From the NCBI GenBank assembly GCA_963995505.1, contig OZ023190.1:11278092-11342091 (forward strand): a stretch of 64,000 nucleotides of DNA, given 5' to 3'. Position numbers and translations under genes: made by a program. Shown here piece by piece: positions 45,966 to 58,083 of this stretch. Positions within the stretch are counted from its first letter, which is position 1. Every line of letters begins with the position of its first letter. The notes beneath the pieces are model-generated. The model was given only the letters and a program-made list of their open reading frames with translations, was not told where the DNA came from and made no database searches. The stretch is from Hypericum androsaemum (lineage: Eukaryota; Streptophyta; Magnoliopsida; Malpighiales; Hypericaceae).

Positions 45966-47172
45966 AGTAGTTTTGACATTTCTACCATGTCGGACAAAAA
46001 AGAAAATTTACATTATTATAGTAAGATATATATTGCTTTATTTTTAATTTTTTGATAACATGATTTCTCTCATGTTTGATGACTTTGTTGGAGTTGGTTG
46101 CTAGTATTACACAGTTTTTGGTTTCTCGGCCACACGGTCCAGTTTTGGGAGGGCCAAATATATGAGGTCAAAGTGAATAGAGAAGTTGATCTGATGGTAT
46201 AGATCAAGAAATTGTGATGGAAAATAACAACTTCAATACCAAGAAGTTTGTTGCATCATGTGAAAAAATACCAACTTCATTACCAAGAAGTTTGTTGCAT
46301 TATGTGAGAGGAGACCCAAAAAAGGTTTTCTCGGTGAATTCTGTAAGGAATGGATGACATCCTTCCTTGCAGATGATGATCCTCCATTGGCACCAGAACC
46401 AGAGACATGTAAATTAATTTATTTTAGGAACCCATGGTTAAAAGAGGAGGAGACCATGAGTCATGAATGATCTAGTTGGAAGAGAGGAGATGCCCGGGGA
46501 AGCACATGAATTGGTAACGGTTTCATCAAAGGTAATTAATAACCTTCATTCTATGATGTTGCTATGCATATCGTTTAAATGACTGAATCAAGTATTTGTG
46601 TTTCATAACTATATGAATAAATTGGGACAATAGAATAAGTAAGAGGCGATGAATTTAAAGTCATGTCTTACTACTTAATTTTGGATGACTACAAGAAAGT
46701 ATTTTATGGAAATTTAATAAATGTTTTAGGTAATGGGATAATCTGTAACATTGTGATTTATATGGTATACATATTATAATTTATTATCTTTGTGCAATCT
46801 TCCATTAACGAGATTATATTTTAAGAAGAAGAAATGAATATTGTTACAATCGTGAGATGTAATTTACTTTGGAAGATAATGGCTCGATTAAGTTAATTGT
46901 GACCGACAGAGAAATTAATTATGCTCTTTGGAAATTTTCCGGTTACTTGGTAGATATAATTTGAAAAAAAAAATTAACGGCTGGGAAATTGCCATTTATT
47001 AGAATGAGTAAATGCTATATTAAAAAAAATGAAAACTAAATTACTGCTATCATTTATGGATTTTAATGAGAAAGGAACGTAAACATTATTGTGTAGGAGT
47101 TAGGGATGCGTTACATTAACTCTCAAGAATGAATTAAATAGAGGTGCATTTTCTTTTTGTTAAGCATGAGGG
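45966..47172. other. AT-rich DNA with a short duplication, nothing recognised
   Basis: A ~44-bp unit (ACTTCAATACCAAGAAGTTTG...) is repeated twice at about 46222-46312. No gene was seen. It may be decayed copia-A interior. Confidence 0.4.
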
Positions 47173-47181
47173 ATGCCTTTG

Positions 47182-48750
47182 GCGACGGATTGAGTGGGGA
47201 CTAATAAAAAGTTGTCCATAGGTGGAAACTAGATTTAGAGCCGTCAGATTCGATTTTAAAAAAAAATTTACATCCAATGGTCAATAACCAATCAGGGGCA
47301 TTTTTGACTTTTTAAACAAAAAATTAGGTTAAACCAACCATCTCTCTTCCTCTCACACCCTCTCTTTCACTAATTAAAAAATCTCTCCCTCTCTCTCTCT
47401 CTCCTCTCTCTCTCTCTCCCCCCCCCCCCCCCCCCCCCCCAACCAAAGAACCGCCCACCTCTGATAGAGGAATCCAGAAAATGGGTCCCATGGTATTGGC
47501 GACGGGTCTGTTCCAGATCGGGGGGGGGGGGGGGAAGGTGTTCTTTAGTTTGGTCGAGTCACGTGCTTTTGCTTACGGTGGTCGGATGAGGACGTCGGGT
47601 GCCAGACCTGCTCCAGGTCGGGGAGGAAGACGTGCTTCAACTGTGATGGTACGAGTGAGGGTCGACCCATCCCTATTCAGATCTCCATGAGCCCACCTAA
47701 TTAATTAGGACTTGTAGTGATATTGGTCTTCTGATGTAGAGATATTGGTTTTCGGATGTAGTGATATTGGTTTTCTACAGTAGTGATATTAGTTTTCGTG
47801 ACCTCTTTTGTTTGGTTTGAGTATGTAATGATATTGGTTTTAGTCTGTAATGATATTAGTTCGAGTATGTATTGATATTGGTTTAAGTTTGTATTGATAT
47901 TGATTTTAGTCTGTACTGATATTGGTTTGAGTATGTATTGATATTGATTTTAGTCTCTAATGCCATTAGTTTTAGTCTGTAATAATATTGGTTTGAGTAT
48001 GTATTGATATTAGTTTTAGTCTTTAATGATATTAGTTTTAGTCTGTAATGATATTAGTTTGAGTATGTACTGATATTGGTTTGAGTCTGTAATGTTATTG
48101 GTTTGAGTAAGTAATGCTATTGGTTCTAGTCTATAATGATATTGGTTTTCGAACGTAGTGATATTGGTTTTCCAACGTGGTGATATATTGGTTTTCGAAT
48201 GTGTTGATATTGATTTTCGAATGTGGTAATATTGGTTTTCAAACATCGTGATATTAGTTTCCGAACGTAGTGATATTGGTTTCGAATATAGTGATATTAG
48301 TTTCCGAAGGTAGTGATATTGGTTTGCGAATGTAGTGATATTGGTTTTCGAAAGCAGTGATATTGGTTTCCGAACGCAGTGATATTGGTTTTCGAACGTA
48401 GTAATATTGGTTTTCAAATTTAGTGATATTGATTTTCTATTGAATTTTCATTCTTTGGTTCTTTGAGTTTATTTAAAAAAATGTGGTAGTTTGTAGGATT
48501 TTTGAAGTTCACAATAATTTAAAGAGAGAGAAAGAGTCCCTTCCACTTTTCACGTGAGATTGGTTTAAATTTTTTTTTACCTTTTTAGTTTTTCCATAAA
48601 AAAGTGTGCCAGTTAATTTCTATCTCCAATTTTGTTTTTATTAGTTTTCCAATTTTACTCTTAACTACTTTATTAATGCCTAAATTGCCACAATCTCTCT
48701 TTTAGTCTCCAAATTTCGGAACTACCCTTGTCCCCATAAAATCTTCTCCC
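47182..48750. mobile_element. Non-autonomous relative of the FAR1 MULE
   Basis: The left end (GGATTGAGTGGGGACTAATA) shares the terminal GGATT.AGTGGGGA text with the 20809-25636 MULE and with a fragment at 62392. The right end, read on the minus strand, shares GGGGACAAGGGTAG-like text and an ATTGGAAAACTAATAAAA phrase with the right end of the FAR1 MULE. A 9-bp duplication with one mismatch, ATGCCTTTG at 47173-47181 and ATGCGTTTG at 48751-48759, supports the edges. No transposase is present. It carries a (CT)n tract with a ~22-C run at 47419-47440, a G run at 47521-47533, and an AACCAATATC array. Confidence 0.7.
47720..48440. repeat. GATATTGGTT (= AACCAATATC) array
   Basis: About 35 copies of GATATTGGTTT or close variants, spaced about 20-21 bp (AGTGATATTGGTTTTCGAACGT and relatives). 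Same 10-mer as in the FAR1 MULE, read on the other strand. It leaves several minus frames open by chance. Confidence 0.93.
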
Positions 48751-49049
48751 ATGCGTTTGTATCTAATATGACTTTATTGTTAGAAGCATTTACTTGATAG
48801 CCCCGTGACTTAGAAAATATTGCGATGCGTAAAATCTGGAAATGAAAGTTAATGGACAAAGTGTAATTTGGATTTCGCTCAAATATGAGTTTTATGTATG
48901 GCAATATTATATATTGGAAAACATATCTAGTGATCATTTTTCTCTCCCAAAAATGTCGATTTTATGATGACAATATTGTGATTATTATCTATTATATTCG
49001 TCAAATATGATCCATAATATATATGGTTTATTTAGTTATGCTATGGTAA

Positions 49050-50495
49050 ATTAAAATTGTTATTTGAGCATTGCCGACTTTGAGATGAAGTCGATTAGTT
49101 GAAATAGTTGGGGCTTAAGTAAATCCATTGTTGGCAATATGATTGCTATAATAATTTTCGGAGAATTTCAAGTGATGACCATAATTTTGAGACAGATTCT
49201 ATTGAAAATAAAGAGCCACGTTATGATCATATTTTGAGAAGGGGGAGACTGAGAGTATATATTGATGTCCCTAATATTTAATAGTGGGATGAACATGAGT
49301 AATTAAATTGTTGAGTGGTATCATGAATTGTGGATATCTATTGTATTGAGAAAATACAATGATGTTTATTGAATTTATATTCAAATGAGATAAATAATTC
49401 AATAGTTTTGTGGGTATTTTGGAAGTGGTGTGGTTGCCTGGAGATTGACCAAGAAAACCATAATAGCAAAAACTACTATGAAGTAAGAAGCTTATAAAGC
49501 TCTAGAGTTTATCGTTGATAAACCTGAGTGGTTAATATATTTTTTGGAAACAAAGTCAACATTATTAATGTTGATGTCTTGAGGTTGCTAAGTGGTTATT
49601 ATGAAGTAGAGGTTATTATGGTTGTGAATTTTTTGACAATATTCTTTTAAGAATATAACCGACACCATTAGTGTTGATGATTTGAGATTGCCGATAAGAT
49701 GCAATAGCCATAGCCAATAAAGCTATCAATGGCGAAACCAATGTATTCGGTTAATATATAATGTGGTTAAATAGCTGTTATAAGGTTGGATTAATGTCCA
49801 TAGAATGTGCGAAGTCAGAGTAGATTTGGCCAATCCTCTGACATAACCCTTGTGAAAAAGGATGTGTAAACATCGAGGAGAACGAGACTTAAGCCAAATT
49901 GCTAGATGAACGGTGATGGGAACTCAACCTTTGTGATTGAAGATCCCATGAAGAAGGTTCACATGGGTAATAAAAAGTCACGAGTTAATCACTCTAGTAC
50001 TAAAATTTGGTCTTTTTTCTATGATGTGAGTGTCAGAGTACTAGATTGCACTGTGGTAGGATAAGCTTAAAGCTTTTAATGATCATATAACCATTAAAAA
50101 AGGATGGTGTATAAAGTACAATATACACTTGATGAGGTCACCTATAAGGGTGTCGAGTGGAGCCGCTCGTATGAGATTGTGTCTTAATCTCTGGAGCACT
50201 CATGAACTACCAGGCTGCCCGTATGGCCATTTTAGCGCGGAACAGCAAAAACGATAAGAACTGCAGGGGTGAGGTGTGGCTTGTAGGGTTCAGGTATACA
50301 ACATAGTGATCATGATTCATAGTAGTTATGCTAACTTCATCATGACACTTGTATAATTTTCCTATAAATCTAAAGTCTGGTTTATAGTCTGCGAGACATC
50401 AGTGCAGATGCACCTGCATCCATATAAATACTCGAAAGTATTTCAAATTTTTCCGCTATGTATATTAGTAAAAAATATTTGAAATAGTAGGAGAT
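49050..50495 (+). mobile_element. Copia-A 3' internal region (RNase H end), decayed
   Basis: Near 49425-49540 the plus strand reads as a broken RNase H (GGVVAW-like, KKTIIAKTTMK, EAYKALEF, EWLIYFLE). The end of the polyprotein is suggested near 49820-49960 by text like DGNSTFVIEDPMKK. A polypurine tract (TAGTAGGAGAT, 50485-50495) precedes LTR-A. The element is heavily mutated. Confidence 0.65.
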
Positions 50496-50980
50496 TGTTA
50501 GAAAAATAGAGCAAATGTAAGTAAGCAAAATGATAATTCAAAAGAAATATTAATGGGCATAGAGGATTTGGGTGATTAATATTAGATGTTATAAAATTGT
50601 AACAATCCAAATTAAAATGGACATTTATTTGGGAAAAATCATTCATTATTTTTAAGTTTTGTAACATTCATCATTTATTTGAAAATTCATGACATTCCAA
50701 ATTTATTGCATAAATTAAATCATATATTACATAATTAAATTGTGTAAATGCCCATATTTATTTTGCCCTTTGGATATTTGCTATATAAGAAGGTTATCCT
50801 TCTATTGTCGACGATCTAACCATTTTTGGTGAGACCTATTGCTCCATTTTCTAATTCCAAGTATCTATACCGTGTTCTTGTTAAATTATTGATTGCTCGT
50901 GTTCATATGAACTCAGAAAAATCTGTTTAATCCTGGAGAACTACACCTACCAGTGAAATAGTTCTTAAGGACAACGTCTC
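50496..50980 (+). repeat. LTR-A, copy 2, left part (3' LTR of copia-A)
   Basis: Starts TGTTAGAAAAATAGAGC. It continues after the inserted gag-only element at 53931-53980, giving a 535-bp LTR. It is the inverted relative of 20005-20542. Confidence 0.85.
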
Positions 50981-51219
50981 TATTATGATCAGAGAACTTA
51001 ATTGCAATAAGAGAAGTCTTTAGGTGACTGAACTATAATAGAGAGTAGTAAGTATAAATAGGGATATAGAAGAACTCTAGGGACTATTCGGGAATTGTGT
51101 AAAATCTTTCTAAAAGGAACATAACGTTCCCTTCTTCCTTTCCTCTTCTCTTATCTCTTTTCTCCTTATTTTCCCCCCTTTCTTGATTAGGGTTCTTCTT
51201 GATAATCAAGATCATAACA
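50981..51219 (+). repeat. 5' LTR of the gag-only element
   Basis: Starts TATTATGATC where the other LTR copy starts TGTTATGATC; ends GATCATAACA. Contains TATAAATAGGG. Confidence 0.93.
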
Positions 51220-51561
51220 AATTGGTATCAGAGCCATAAATCCTCGGATTCTTGGCTATTGACGTTGGAAAGCATGGAGTTGTATCATCGGAATCTTCAA
51301 GAGGTTGTTAAGGCAAATGGGTCGAATTGCAGAGAACCTGACCCGCGGAGGAAGCAAATCGATGAATTTTGGTGCACCTCGGAAATAGTGCAAAAGAGTC
51401 TCCTAGAGTTCTTGTGTCGAGAGTATGGTGTTGAGCCTCGTCGGAGCCAGTACTTGGATGAGTTATTGGACGAGTGGGCCACAGAAATTTATGAGAATAA
51501 GGTAAACGCTGCCTTGTCTCGATTGGGTTTTCCTTGTCTTCCCTCTTTTTTGGGTGTTAAC

Positions 51562-52304
51562 CCGTTAACCCGTATGATTGGGTTGAGCTCTCTGAGGAAT
51601 TCTTTGAGATTAATTCATCTTTGGAGGAGTACAAATATAGTCTAATGGTGGATTTGCTATTCGAAAAGGCAAAAGTGTGGTTTAAGTCGTGGTCTTTGAG
51701 TAGCAAGGAGGCTGATTTGGATGAATTCATCGAGGCATTGTATATACGTTTTGAGGATGAAGAGTTAAATGAGGATGAAGTCATGCAGGATGATATAATG
51801 GAAGCTGCTCCTCTTGATGATTGCTGTGATTTTGATGTTGAAGATATCTTGAACAATGGAGATGTTGATGATGATGTTCAATAAGAAGAGACAGATTCTG
51901 AGATAGTGGGTCAGCTTGAAGGTGAATTCAACAAGGAATTGGATTTTGAAATTGCTTTGAAGTCAAAGGGGGTTCAAGAAGTGCATCAAGAGCACGAGCA
52001 AGAAGGAAGTAGAGAAGAAAGTGGTGATGTGCTCGATGTTTATACTATTGAATCACATGACAGTAGTCTCTTGGTTGTTAATTTGGATATCGATCGTTTT
52101 GATGTTAAATCTAAGCCGCCTGACGGATCTAGAGCTTCTGAAGAGGTGGGTCAAAGTTTGTTGAGTGGAGTTGAGTGGAGATTAGTGTTTCAGAGTTGGG
52201 ATCCAGGAGACTTTGATGTTACCAACAAATCTTGTGAATTGTGCTCGTTGTTGGAAAGTAACTTCACCTTGGAGTTACAATCTGATTTGTGTCATTTACT
52301 ATAG
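51562..52304 (+). pseudogene. Gag-like protein of the nested element
   Basis: One frame reads YDWVELSEEFFEINSSLEEY, then LLFEKAKVWFKSWS, then EFIEALYIRFEDE, which resembles the retrotransposon gag fold (aromatic-rich helices with W...W spacing). It is acidic after that. In-frame stops occur at 51882-51884 (TAA) and 52302-52304 (TAG), and a frameshift near 51560-51620 separates it from an upstream open stretch (51199-51645). The second half of the element has further open stretches (52410-52661, 53229-53651) with no recognised domain. Gag would package element RNA; this copy is broken. Confidence 0.6.
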
Positions 52305-53686
52305 CCAAACAAGAACTTAATTGGTGAGCCAAAGTTACTGCCTAGTTGCAATGGTGGCAGAGAGCCAAGACCAGCAACAAAGGGGTTTGGTTCTGGAAAA
52401 GATCCATCCATGGATGGTAATTGGTTAAATGAAGCTAACTGGGATGTTATTGTGATGTTCTGCCATGTTTTGATTGCCTGCAAATTTGAAATTCTCGAGA
52501 TGAATGAAGCTCTTAGGACTAATTCTTACACAGCGAAACCTCAGGATGAGGGCAATTATCTGGGTGCAGCAAGTCAGTTTGTTTTCGAAATTGCTAAAAA
52601 GATATTCTCAAGTGCGATTTGGTGTGGGGTACTTTTAGGATATGCGCTAGTACTTAGTTGATGGTAAGGATTGCTGTTGATGGCCATTGCTTATCAGTGC
52701 ATGAGTTAGGTGCTATTTGGGGCACAACTTGGATTGACATGGTGAAGGATGTACTACACCATTTGTATGACTCTAGTATTTTTGAGAATGTGAAGAAGTT
52801 GGGATGCAGATTCTTGAGAAACATATTTTGGTTTCCTTATACTCCTCCCTTTTTCAATATGGGCATAAATGGACATTGCATAAAGCAGGATAAGTATGAT
52901 GTTGTGATGATATTAAAAGAAAGTGAAGGCTTGAGATTGGCATTATGAGCTAGACAGGTCTTTAATCGACAGGTTCTGAAGTTAAAGTTCAAGGAGGAAA
53001 ATTCTCTTTGTGCAATGACAGCAAATTCGCTATATCATGCAGATTTGCCAATTTTTGTAGAGTTGCAAGTTCTTGCAGGTTCTTCATATGGTCTAGCGAT
53101 TCTGTTAAAAATAGCACCAAGTGTGCGAGGTCATGCAGATTTGCCAACATATGTAGGTCTGCAGCATATGTGTGTCTCAATTACCTGTGAAATAGTAGAG
53201 AAGCTGAGATGGAACTTGTTGGGAAAAAATGCTTTGGTTTTGGTTTTCTTGGTGGCTAAAGGTCACAATGCTACTACAAATCAAAGGTCCCTTTAGGGTT
53301 ACAGGTCAGTATGTTATATGTGCAGAGGATTGTGCATTATCGAGAGAAAACTGTATTGGTCTATTGATTGATGCACTCAAGACCCGGATATGTGTAGTTG
53401 CGAGCATGCAATCAGATGTGTTTCTGCAGGAGCCAAGTTCGCAAGTTGTTGCAATTCTGCTTAATCCAGGTTCATCTGCTGCATTTGCAACAAGTGCAAA
53501 ACTTAACTTTGAGGCAACTGCTAAGCTGCAATTTTCCTCTGTTATGGTTCTTACAGATGCATCCTCTTTACCTGTTACACTTCTGATTTCTGATGAAGAG
53601 TACAAGGCGGCTTGTGTGCAGCAACTTATCTGTTGTTTTGATGTTCGTTGAACCTTGAGGACAAGGTTCTCATTGAAGGGGGGAGT

Positions 53687-53925
53687 TGTTATGATCAGAG
53701 GACTTAATTGCAATAAGAGAAGTCTTTAGGTGACTGAACTATAATAGGGAGTAGTAAGTATAAATAGGGATATAAAAGAACTCTAGGGACTATTCGAGAA
53801 TTGTGTAAAATCTTTCTAAAAGGAACAGAACGTTCCCTTCTTCCTTTCCTCTTCTCTTATCTCTTTTCTCCCTATTTTCTCCCTTTTCTTGATTAGGGTT
53901 CTTCTTGATAATCAAGATCATAATA
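53687..53925 (+). repeat. 3' LTR of the gag-only element
   Basis: Starts TGTTATGATC and ends GATCATAATA where the 5' LTR ends GATCATAACA. 239 bp. Confidence 0.93.
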
Positions 53926-53930
53926 GTCTC

Positions 53931-53980
53931 CTACGCGACTCAGATCAATTTCTTGTTCTCTTCCACCAAATTTTCCAACA
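53931..53980 (+). repeat. LTR-A, copy 2, right part
   Basis: The last 50 bp of the split LTR, ending TTTTCCAACA. Removing the insert and one GTCTC restores continuity with LTR-A copy 1 (GGACAACGTCTCCTACGC). Confidence 0.85.
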
Positions 53981-54836
53981 AAAAATAGTACACCCATGTT
54001 ACTAATTCTTTGAGAAGATAAGTCGTTGACTTACTAACGAGGTTGGTAACGTGTTAGATCCCATTGTACAATGTTTCATATTCGAAGTTTTAATTTAGAT
54101 AAATTATTTAAAGAACAACTATCTTTACAAGTTTCGACTTTTTAATTCATGATTGTCCATAAATATGATAATGAGCACCCAATTAGTTGTTGACTTGTAG
54201 CATTCGGGCGACTACAATTCTACAATGTGACATAATTTTTGGACAAGTTACCTTTGAATCTCCCATGTATTCACTTATCACTTTAGAGTCCTTATTGTTT
54301 CAAAAGATATTTTTTAAGGCAAAATAGTTATAGGTCCCTAATGTTTGAAAAAATTAGGTAATTAGGATATATTAATATTGATTAGTCTTTGATATTTCTA
54401 AGATCAATTGATGAGTCTTTGCACTCATATTCTGATCTCTTATCCGAAAAAAAAATTTTAAACTGCCAAAAATATATGTAAACTAATTCAAAAATTACAA
54501 ATTGCCATTTAAGTTAGAAGCTTTCCGTCTCCCTCACAAATTCATTACACATCTTTTAGAAATATACTCTTTTTCTCCATTTTTTAGGGTTTTAGAAACG
54601 AGAACTCAAGAGCAGTACTTTCCAGCAACGAAGAACAATAGATCATACAGAAATAAGATGAACTTCTATTGAAACCTGAAAGGAGTTGGTACCTTTTCCT
54701 CTTTCGATAGCAAAATAAAATTGTTTCTGGAAAAGTTTCAAGTATAAGTCTCCAAAAAATCTTCTATTTCTCCATTAATCACATATTATGTTGTTCAGGC
54801 TTCTTGTAGTTGATCTATGTGCAACTCATACTTTCC

Positions 54837-55545
54837 TAAGAAATCAAATTAAATATTAGCCTCTCAGCCCATCTTCTTCATAATCATCATCTTCTTGTTC
54901 TCCCATTCCTCAACTCAGTCGACTCATCCTCCTCTTCATAACGTTGTATAAGTTCGTCGATGTTCGTCAATCAAATTTTCTTTTTCTTTATTTATTGAAA
55001 CAATTATGTCTTGTATTTTCAAAATTTCTCAATTGTGCTAAATTATCACAAGGAAATTTGTGATTATTGTAGGCTAAAGTACAAATATAATTTTCTTTCT
55101 TTCATCTTCTTTTTTCTATTTTGAAATTTTTTTCATATTCTTCTAGCGCGGCAGGTTTTCAATGGAAGCAAGTACAACACTTAATTCTTTTTGGTAAAAA
55201 AAAGTGCAACGACTTTCCTTTAGTATTTAAAATATTTTTTTAAAATAAAATAAAATAAAGAAGAGTGTGCGTGGGGAGAGAAGTGAGTTAATGTATAACA
55301 TATACAAACTACAAATCCAGGTTACGAAATTGTATAACCACATAACATTATTATCATTTTTCTCTAGAAAATTATACATGCTCTACCTAGAAAACTACGC
55401 AATTGTGTCACAAAGTGGGCAAGTACAAGTAGTGAACTTGTTAATACGATACTCAAAATATGGGTATATATAACAAGAGTGAAAAGAGTGACCACATGCC
55501 CTAATGGCGTCAACTCATCCTAGCAACACATAGCACAACCTTCTG
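54837..55545 (-). repeat. RING array unit 1
   Basis: First tandem unit, about 709 bp, beginning with AAGAAATCAAATTAAATATT. Its RING exon (55395-55540, minus) keeps CGHSFHS and CTCPLCDTIA but has lost the frame near the first CxxC. Confidence 0.8.
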
Positions 55546-56509
55546 TAAGAAATCAAATTAAATATTAGCCTCTCACCCCCATCCTCTTCGTAATCACCAT
55601 TTTCTTTTTCTCCCATTTCTCAACTTAGTCGGCTCATCCTTCTCTTCTTAATGTTGTATATGTTTGTCAATCATGTTCGCCAATCAAGTTTTATTTTTTT
55701 ATTTTATTGAAATAATTATGTTCTCTATTTTTAAAATTTCTCAATTGTATTAAATTGTTATAAGGAAATTTGTAATTATTTTAGACTAAGTACAAATCTT
55801 CTTCTTTTTTCATCTTCTTTTTTCTATTTTCAACAAATTTTCACATCTTCTTCTAGCATTGCTGGTTTTCAATGGAAGCAAGTATAACACATAATTCTTT
55901 TTTTTAAGTACAATAATTACCCTTTAGCCTTTAAATTTTTTTTGAAAAAATTAAAATAAAACAAAGGAAGAGTGTGCGTGGAGAGAGAAGTGAGTTAAGC
56001 TACAACATATAACTACAAACCCGAGTTACAAAATTGTATAATCACATAATATTAATATCATTTGTCTCTAGAAAATTATGCATGATCTACCTAGAAAACT
56101 ACGCAACTGTATCACAAAGTGGGCAAGCACAAGTAGTAAACGTGCTAATACTATACTTAAAATATGAGTATATACAACTGTGATATCCTGAAAATAGTTG
56201 GTTTGAATAAGTGGTATTCTATTGTGTTATATGCTTGTGATATGAGTTTGGAAGTGTTCTTAGATATGCTATGGTCTTCTAAGAATTATAGACCAACCTC
56301 AACAACTCAAATAATTCTCAAGCCTTGTAAAGGTAAAACATGTTTGAGACTGGCTAGACTCATTTTGAGTTCATAATGGGTTAGGGTCTAACGCCGGTCA
56401 TCGACTTTGAGTTTGAGTCGTGATAACAACGAAATTGAAAAGAGTGGCCATGGTGCATACAACTCATCATCTGAATCAAAATCCTGGCAATACATGGCAC
56501 AACATTCTC
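55546..56509 (-). repeat. RING array unit 2, split by a small LTR-like insert
   Basis: About 964 bp including a 247-bp insertion plus 5-bp duplication. The RING coding part lies in two pieces on the minus strand, 56431-56500 and 56099-56178. Confidence 0.8.
56179..56425. mobile_element. Solo-LTR-like insert in RING unit 2
   Basis: Starts TGTGATATCC and ends GTCGTGATA, flanked by an exact 5-bp duplication ACAAC at 56174-56178 and 56426-56430. The other RING units lack it, so the empty site is known. Short for an LTR and its final CA is TA. Confidence 0.7.
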
Positions 56510-57256
56510 TAAGAAATCAAATTAAATATTAGTCTCTCACCTCATCCTCTTCAGAATCACCATCTTCTTGCTATCCCATTCCCAAACTCACTCGACTCAT
56601 TCTCCTCTTCTTAATGTTGCATATGTTTGTCAATCACGTTCGCAAATCAAATTTCATTTCTCTTTCTTTTTCTTTTTTTTGAAGCAATTATGTTTTTTAT
56701 TTTCAAAATATCTCAACTGTATTAAATTGTGAGAAGAAAATTTGGGATTATTTTAGACTAAAGTACAAATCTTCTTTTCTTTTTTTCACCTTCTTTTTTC
56801 CTGTTTTGAATTTTTTTTTCACATCTTCTTCTAAAGCGAGTGGTTTTTAATGGAAGTAAGTTCAACACTTAATTCTTCTTTTTTATAAAAAAAGTACAAT
56901 GACTACCCTTTAGCCTTTAAAAGACTTTTTGACAAAAGTAAAATAAAACAAAGGAAGAGTGGGCGTGGAGAGAGAAGTAAGTTAAGGTACAACATATACA
57001 AATTACAAACTTGGGTTAGGAAATTGTATAATCACACAACATTAATATCATTTGTCTATAAAAAATTATACTTATGCATTCCTAGAAAACTACGAAACTG
57101 TATCACAAAGTGGGCAAGTACAAGCAGTAAATCTGCTAATACGATACTCGAAATATGGGTATATACAACGAGAGTGAAAAGAGTGACCACATGCCCTAAT
57201 TGCATAAAACACATCCTCTGAATCAAAATCTTGGCAACACATGGCACATATTTCTC
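56510..57256 (-). repeat. RING array unit 3
   Basis: About 747 bp. Its RING exon is intact over the finger (see 57090-57250). Confidence 0.85.
57090..57250 (-). pseudogene. RING-H2 zinc-finger exon, unit 3
   Basis: The minus strand reads CAMCCQDFDSED, then AIRACGHSFHSRCIYPYFEY, then TACTCPLCD and a stop at 57090-57092. The order C-x2-C, C-x-H-x2-H-x2-C, C-x2-C is a RING-H2 domain, typical of E3 ubiquitin ligases. Only the C-terminal exon is present; an AG acceptor-like sequence (TTGATTTCTTAG) precedes it. Upstream exons are absent, so it is a captured fragment, not a working gene. Confidence 0.75.
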
Positions 57257-57939
57257 TAAGAAATCAAATTAAATATTAGCCTCTCACCCCCATCCTCTTC
57301 ATAATCACCATTTTCTTGTCTCTCATTCCACAATTGAGTCGGCTCATTCTCCTCTTCCTAACGTTATATACATTTTCAATCACGTTCGCCAATTAAATTT
57401 CTTTTTTCTTTCATTTTCTTTATTTTATTGAAATAGTTATGTTCTCTTTTTTCAAAATTTCTCAATTGCACTAAATTGTGACAAGGAAATTTCTCTATTT
57501 TGAATAATTTCACATCTTCTTCTAGCGCAACTGGTTTTCAATGGAAGTAAGTACAACACCTAATTCTTTTTTTTAAAGTACAATGACTGCCTTTTAGCCT
57601 TAAAAGATTTTTGAAAAAATTAAAATAAAACAAAAGAAGAGTGTGCGTGGAGAGCGAAGTGAGTTAAGGTACAACATATATAAACTACAAACCCGGGTTC
57701 CAAAATTGTATAATCAGATAACCTTAATATAATTTGTCTTTAAAAAATTATACATACTCATTCCTAGAAAGCTACGCAACTGTATCACAAAGTGGACAAG
57801 TACAAGTAGTAAACATGCTAATACGATACTTGAAATATGGATATATACAGCGAGAGTGAAAAGAGTAACCACATGCCCTAATGGCATACAACTCATCCTG
57901 TGATTCGAAATTCTGGCAACACATGGCACATCCTTCTCC
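57257..57939 (-). repeat. RING array unit 4
   Basis: About 683 bp; it lacks part of the spacer seen in the other units (near 57490). Confidence 0.85.
57772..57935 (-). pseudogene. RING-H2 zinc-finger exon, unit 4
   Basis: Reads EGCAMCCQNFESQDELYAIR, then CGYSFHSRC and TCPLCDTVA with a stop at 57772-57774. One zinc-binding His is Tyr (CGY instead of CGH). Otherwise the finger is open. Confidence 0.75.
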
Positions 57940-58083
57940 AAGAAATCAAATTACATATTAGCATGTCATCCCCATCCTCTTCATAATCACAATCTTTTTG
58001 TTCTCCCATTCCTCAACTCATTCGACTCATCTCCCTCTTCCTAATGTTGTATAAGTTCGTCAATCACGTTCGTCAATTAAATT
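57940..58083 (-). repeat. RING array unit 5, truncated
   Basis: Only the first ~144 bp of the unit, then new sequence leading into the right TIR. No RING exon. Confidence 0.75.

Larger units (their letters stand above)
50981..53925 (+). mobile_element. Gag-only LTR retrotransposon (TR-GAG/LARD type) nested in LTR-A
   Basis: A 2945-bp element with 239-bp LTRs (50981-51219 and 53687-53925), 5-bp target duplication GTCTC (50976-50980 and 53926-53930), primer site TGGTATCAGAGC at 51223-51234 and polypurine tract TTGAAGGGGGGAG before 53687. The inside holds a gag-like frame and no protease, integrase or reverse transcriptase, so it must have relied on another element for its enzymes. By eye its LTRs differ at about ten of 239 positions, so it is older than the copia at 28376. 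Confidence 0.93.

Noticed and set aside
47481..47690. 69-codon ORF with a glycine run
   Set aside because: The glycines come from a poly-G tract inside a non-autonomous element; no family resemblance.
47720..48440. Regularly spaced short repeats resembling a CRISPR array (also 21365-21830)
   Set aside because: Plant nuclear context, a 10-bp degenerate core, imperfect spacing and spacers that resemble each other; this is a minisatellite-like array in a MULE.
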